From positions 3,601,501-3,665,500 of the forward strand of contig NZ_CP090095.1 of assembly GCF_021391675.1 (NCBI RefSeq): a stretch of 64,000 bases of DNA. The letters run 5' to 3'. The notes under the pieces are model-generated. The model did not search any database. It was not told the DNA's origin and worked only from the letters and a program-made list of their open reading frames with translations. Made by a program: the position numbers and the translations under genes. The number at the start of each line of letters is the position of its first letter. The stretch's first letter is position 1. Shown in pieces: positions 62,398 through 64,000 of the stretch. The DNA is from Neorhizobium galegae (GTDB lineage Bacteria > Pseudomonadota > Alphaproteobacteria > Rhizobiales > Rhizobiaceae).

Positions 62398-63555
62398 TCA
62401 CCTATGCTGTTGCGTCATTACGGGTTCGCCGGGATGGTTGGCCCCGGCGGGTGAGTGGGAGCTGGCGGCGGCCGAAAGCTTGGCCTTGCGGCCGCGGCTG
62501 CCCGTCAACACCTCGTACAGACCGCGCAATCTGCGCGAGAAGAGATGGTTGCTGACAAAAAGAATGAGGAAGCTTCCGACGGCAGCGGCCGCGTAGAAGA
62601 CGGGATAAAGGGCATCGCCTGCCACCCGGTTCCACACCATCCACATCAGGACGAGCAGCGGATAATGGGCGCAGAACATCCAGAAGCTCAGGCTTCCGGT
62701 GGCGGCGAGCCGTTGGCCGGCCCAGGAACGGATGACGATCGCCGACATCAGCCAAAATCCGCCGGCCCCGACAATCGAAAGCGCACTGCGCGCCATGTCG
62801 AGAGGCCAGGGGAAATCCGGGCCGGTCCAGTAGAGGCCGATGGACAGCAGCACTGCGGCGGCGAGCATTGCCGCCGTACCCAACCCCGCAAACCGGTCCG
62901 CAACCTTGAGATCCACCCGGTTGAGCGCCAGGAAGATGCCGAGGGTGAAGCTGAACAGGATCGATTTCTTCAGGACGATGCCGAGCATCAACGCGGGAGT
63001 GATCGCCAGCAGGAACAGCACGCCAAGCGTCGCCGCCGGAAAACGCCGCACCGACATGGCAAGGATCGGCGACAGGATGATGCAGACGATCAGGTCGCGC
63101 AGAAAGTAGAGAGGAATATTGATCGGCAACCCTTCCGTGGCCAGTGCATTGCTCAAGAATTCCCGCGTCGAAAGGTTCCAGAGATCAGGGAAATACCCAA
63201 CACCGATGCCCATGGGTTGGACGACGAGAACGGCCCCAAGCAGACCGAGGTTCCACAATAAGAAAGGCACCAGGACAGTCCTCGCCTTGGAGCGAAGCGT
63301 CTTGGCATAGTCGAACGCCTCCCAGCCACGCTGGAACAGCAGGTAGCCGGAAATCGCGCTGAGGCACGGCACGCCGATACGGAACAGGCTATCCCCGAGG
63401 AAAACCCTGAGCCAATCGAACAAACCATTCAGCCCCAGAAAGGGGTTGGTCGCAGGATCGTGCGGCACGTGGACGAAGAGGATGCCGGAGATCAGCAGAA
63501 TACGCATCAGATTGATACGGGAGGATATGTTTGGATCGACAGTCAAACGAGTCAC
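62398..63555 (-). CDS. exoH: Membrane succinyltransferase, acyltransferase 3 family
   Basis: A 385-residue polytopic protein with about ten hydrophobic segments and the acyltransferase-3 N-terminal pattern (LMRILLISGILFVHVPHDP, then RIGVPCLSAISGYLLF). ExoH adds succinyl groups to succinoglycan, which also makes it cuttable by ExoK. The start is uncertain: GTG at 63555, TTG at 63546 (AGGG 8 bases before it) or ATG at 63507. It heads the leftward exoHKLAMONP operon seen here. Confidence 0.93.
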   Translation of the reverse strand: MTRLTVDPNISSRINLMRILLISGILFVHVPHDPATNPFLGLNGLFDWLRVFLGDSLFRIGVPCLSAISGYLLFQRGWEAFDYAKTLRSKARTVLVPFLLWNLGLLGAVLVVQPMGIGVGYFPDLWNLSTREFLSNALATEGLPINIPLYFLRDLIVCIILSPILAMSVRRFPAATLGVLFLLAITPALMLGIVLKKSILFSFTLGIFLALNRVDLKVADRFAGLGTAAMLAAAVLLSIGLYWTGPDFPWPLDMARSALSIVGAGGFWLMSAIVIRSWAGQRLAATGSLSFWMFCAHYPLLVLMWMVWNRVAGDALYPVFYAAAAVGSFLILFVSNHLFSRRLRGLYEVLTGSRGRKAKLSAAASSHSPAGANHPGEPVMTQQHR

Positions 63556-64000
63556 CCTTTTTGGGCAGTGCCTCCCGTCACCACCGTTTCAATCAGAGCA
63601 GACTTGAGCCCGCAGTCACGCAAAAAGGATCGGGCCGAGTTTGGCACAAAATGTGGCGGCGCAGCAAAAAAGCAACCCGCGCGGAAATACTGAGGCTCGA
63701 AGAGGCTCCCGCCCCGGCGTCCGATACGGCTTCGGGGACTTATGGTTTTCAAGGGTTCAGGGCCTACTTCAGGGCTCCCAATGCTGCACCGCAACAGCAC
63801 AAAAAAATCTTTTTGCAATAGGCCGAAACGGCTAAACCTTTCGTATCCATGTACCTCCTCGCCCTGAGGCGGACTTGGAATGTGGCGGAATCTGGGCAAA
63901 TCTGGGACACAATCAGGTGAAGGCCACGCCGGCTGCGTCGGCCCGATCCGCAGCGCCCGGAGGTATCGAGAATTTTCTGCAAACAGCGCGCTCAATCAGC
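63556..64000. other. Intergenic region upstream of exoH, to the window edge
   Basis: 445 bases with no convincing long gene. It is richer in A/T than its surroundings, with an AAAAAAATCTTTTT stretch around 63801-63814. Open frames on both strands here lack codon bias and homology character. It presumably holds the exoH promoter, but no -35/-10 pair stands out. Confidence 0.5.
63764..63850 (-). CDS. Possible 28-residue ORF upstream of exoH
   Basis: An ATG at 63850 follows GAGGAGG (3-9 bases upstream) and opens a 28-residue frame, MDTKGLAVSAYCKKIFLCCC then GAALGALK, ending in TAG. The middle is hydrophobic and cysteine-rich (four Cys). It resembles no family I know. The strong ribosome site in otherwise non-coding DNA is the only support; it might be a leader peptide of exoH, 209 bp upstream of the GTG. 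Confidence 0.3.
   Translation of the reverse strand: MDTKGLAVSAYCKKIFLCCCGAALGALK

Noticed and set aside
63552..63995. A 147-codon leftward frame covering the region upstream of exoH
   Set aside because: No ribosome site, Pro/Arg/Phe-rich low-bias composition and no recognisable domain; it simply reads through the intergenic DNA.

Overview
The window is about 60% GC, gene-dense DNA from an alphaproteobacterium, almost certainly a member of the Rhizobiaceae (Rhizobium/Agrobacterium/Neorhizobium type). The evidence is the exoHKLAMONP gene order of a succinoglycan locus, an Agrobacterium-type sulfoquinovose monooxygenase cluster, a rhizobial thuAB-like sugar module, many ABC importers, and two copies of a palindromic intergenic repeat that I recognise as typical of this family. 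No rRNA, tRNA, insertion sequence, prophage or CRISPR array was seen. The gene mix suits a chromid, a linear chromosome or an accessory part of a chromosome; I cannot name the species.

Region 1 (1-3.1 kb): a partial XRE/MmyB-type regulator coupled to a SnoaL-like protein, a LysE exporter and a D-threonine-aldolase-type PLP enzyme. Region 2 (3.1-10.2 kb): a leftward operon of a 2-oxoglutarate/Fe(II) oxygenase plus a PotABCD-type importer. It is divergent from a rightward operon of an HTH-PfkB fusion kinase (PsuK-like) and PsuG. The two share an intergenic region with three copies of one 7-bp half-site in alternating orientation. Region 3 (10.2-21 kb): enoyl-CoA hydratase, NDP-forming acyl-CoA synthetase and nucleoside hydrolase; then an indolepyruvate-oxidoreductase-type 2-oxoacid oxidoreductase with no gap to an FAD-linked 2-hydroxyacid dehydrogenase, and a FadR-type regulator and an AcuI-like reductase. 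Region 4 (21-24.2 kb): a molybdenum hydroxylase large subunit without partner subunits, and a small P-loop kinase.

Region 5 (24.2-31.8 kb): a sugar ABC importer divergent from a ROK regulator, a MocA-type dehydrogenase and a ThuA protein. Region 6 (32-37.4 kb): oxidative sulfoquinovose catabolism. It comprises a GH31 sulfoquinovosidase with the KERW signature at the same residue numbers as the Agrobacterium enzyme, a GntR regulator, and divergent smoCBA (flavin monooxygenase, aldo-keto reductase, flavin reductase). Region 7 (37.5-41.4 kb): an aminotransferase, a small secreted protein and a soluble FtsK paralogue.

Region 8 (41.6-54.1 kb): nitrate assimilation, nasT-nasS-nrtABC-nirBD-nasA-cysG. 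The nrtA leader combines putative NtrC sites, a perfect sigma-54 promoter, an 11-bp ANTAR-type hairpin with an A1/G4 hexaloop, and an intrinsic terminator. This fits nitrogen control of initiation plus nitrate-responsive NasS/NasT antitermination. Region 9 (54.1-63.6 kb): leftward succinoglycan genes exoH-K-L-A-M-O-N-P, separated from cysG by a terminator that can act in both directions. The last 445 bases hold no convincing gene apart from one possible 28-residue ORF.
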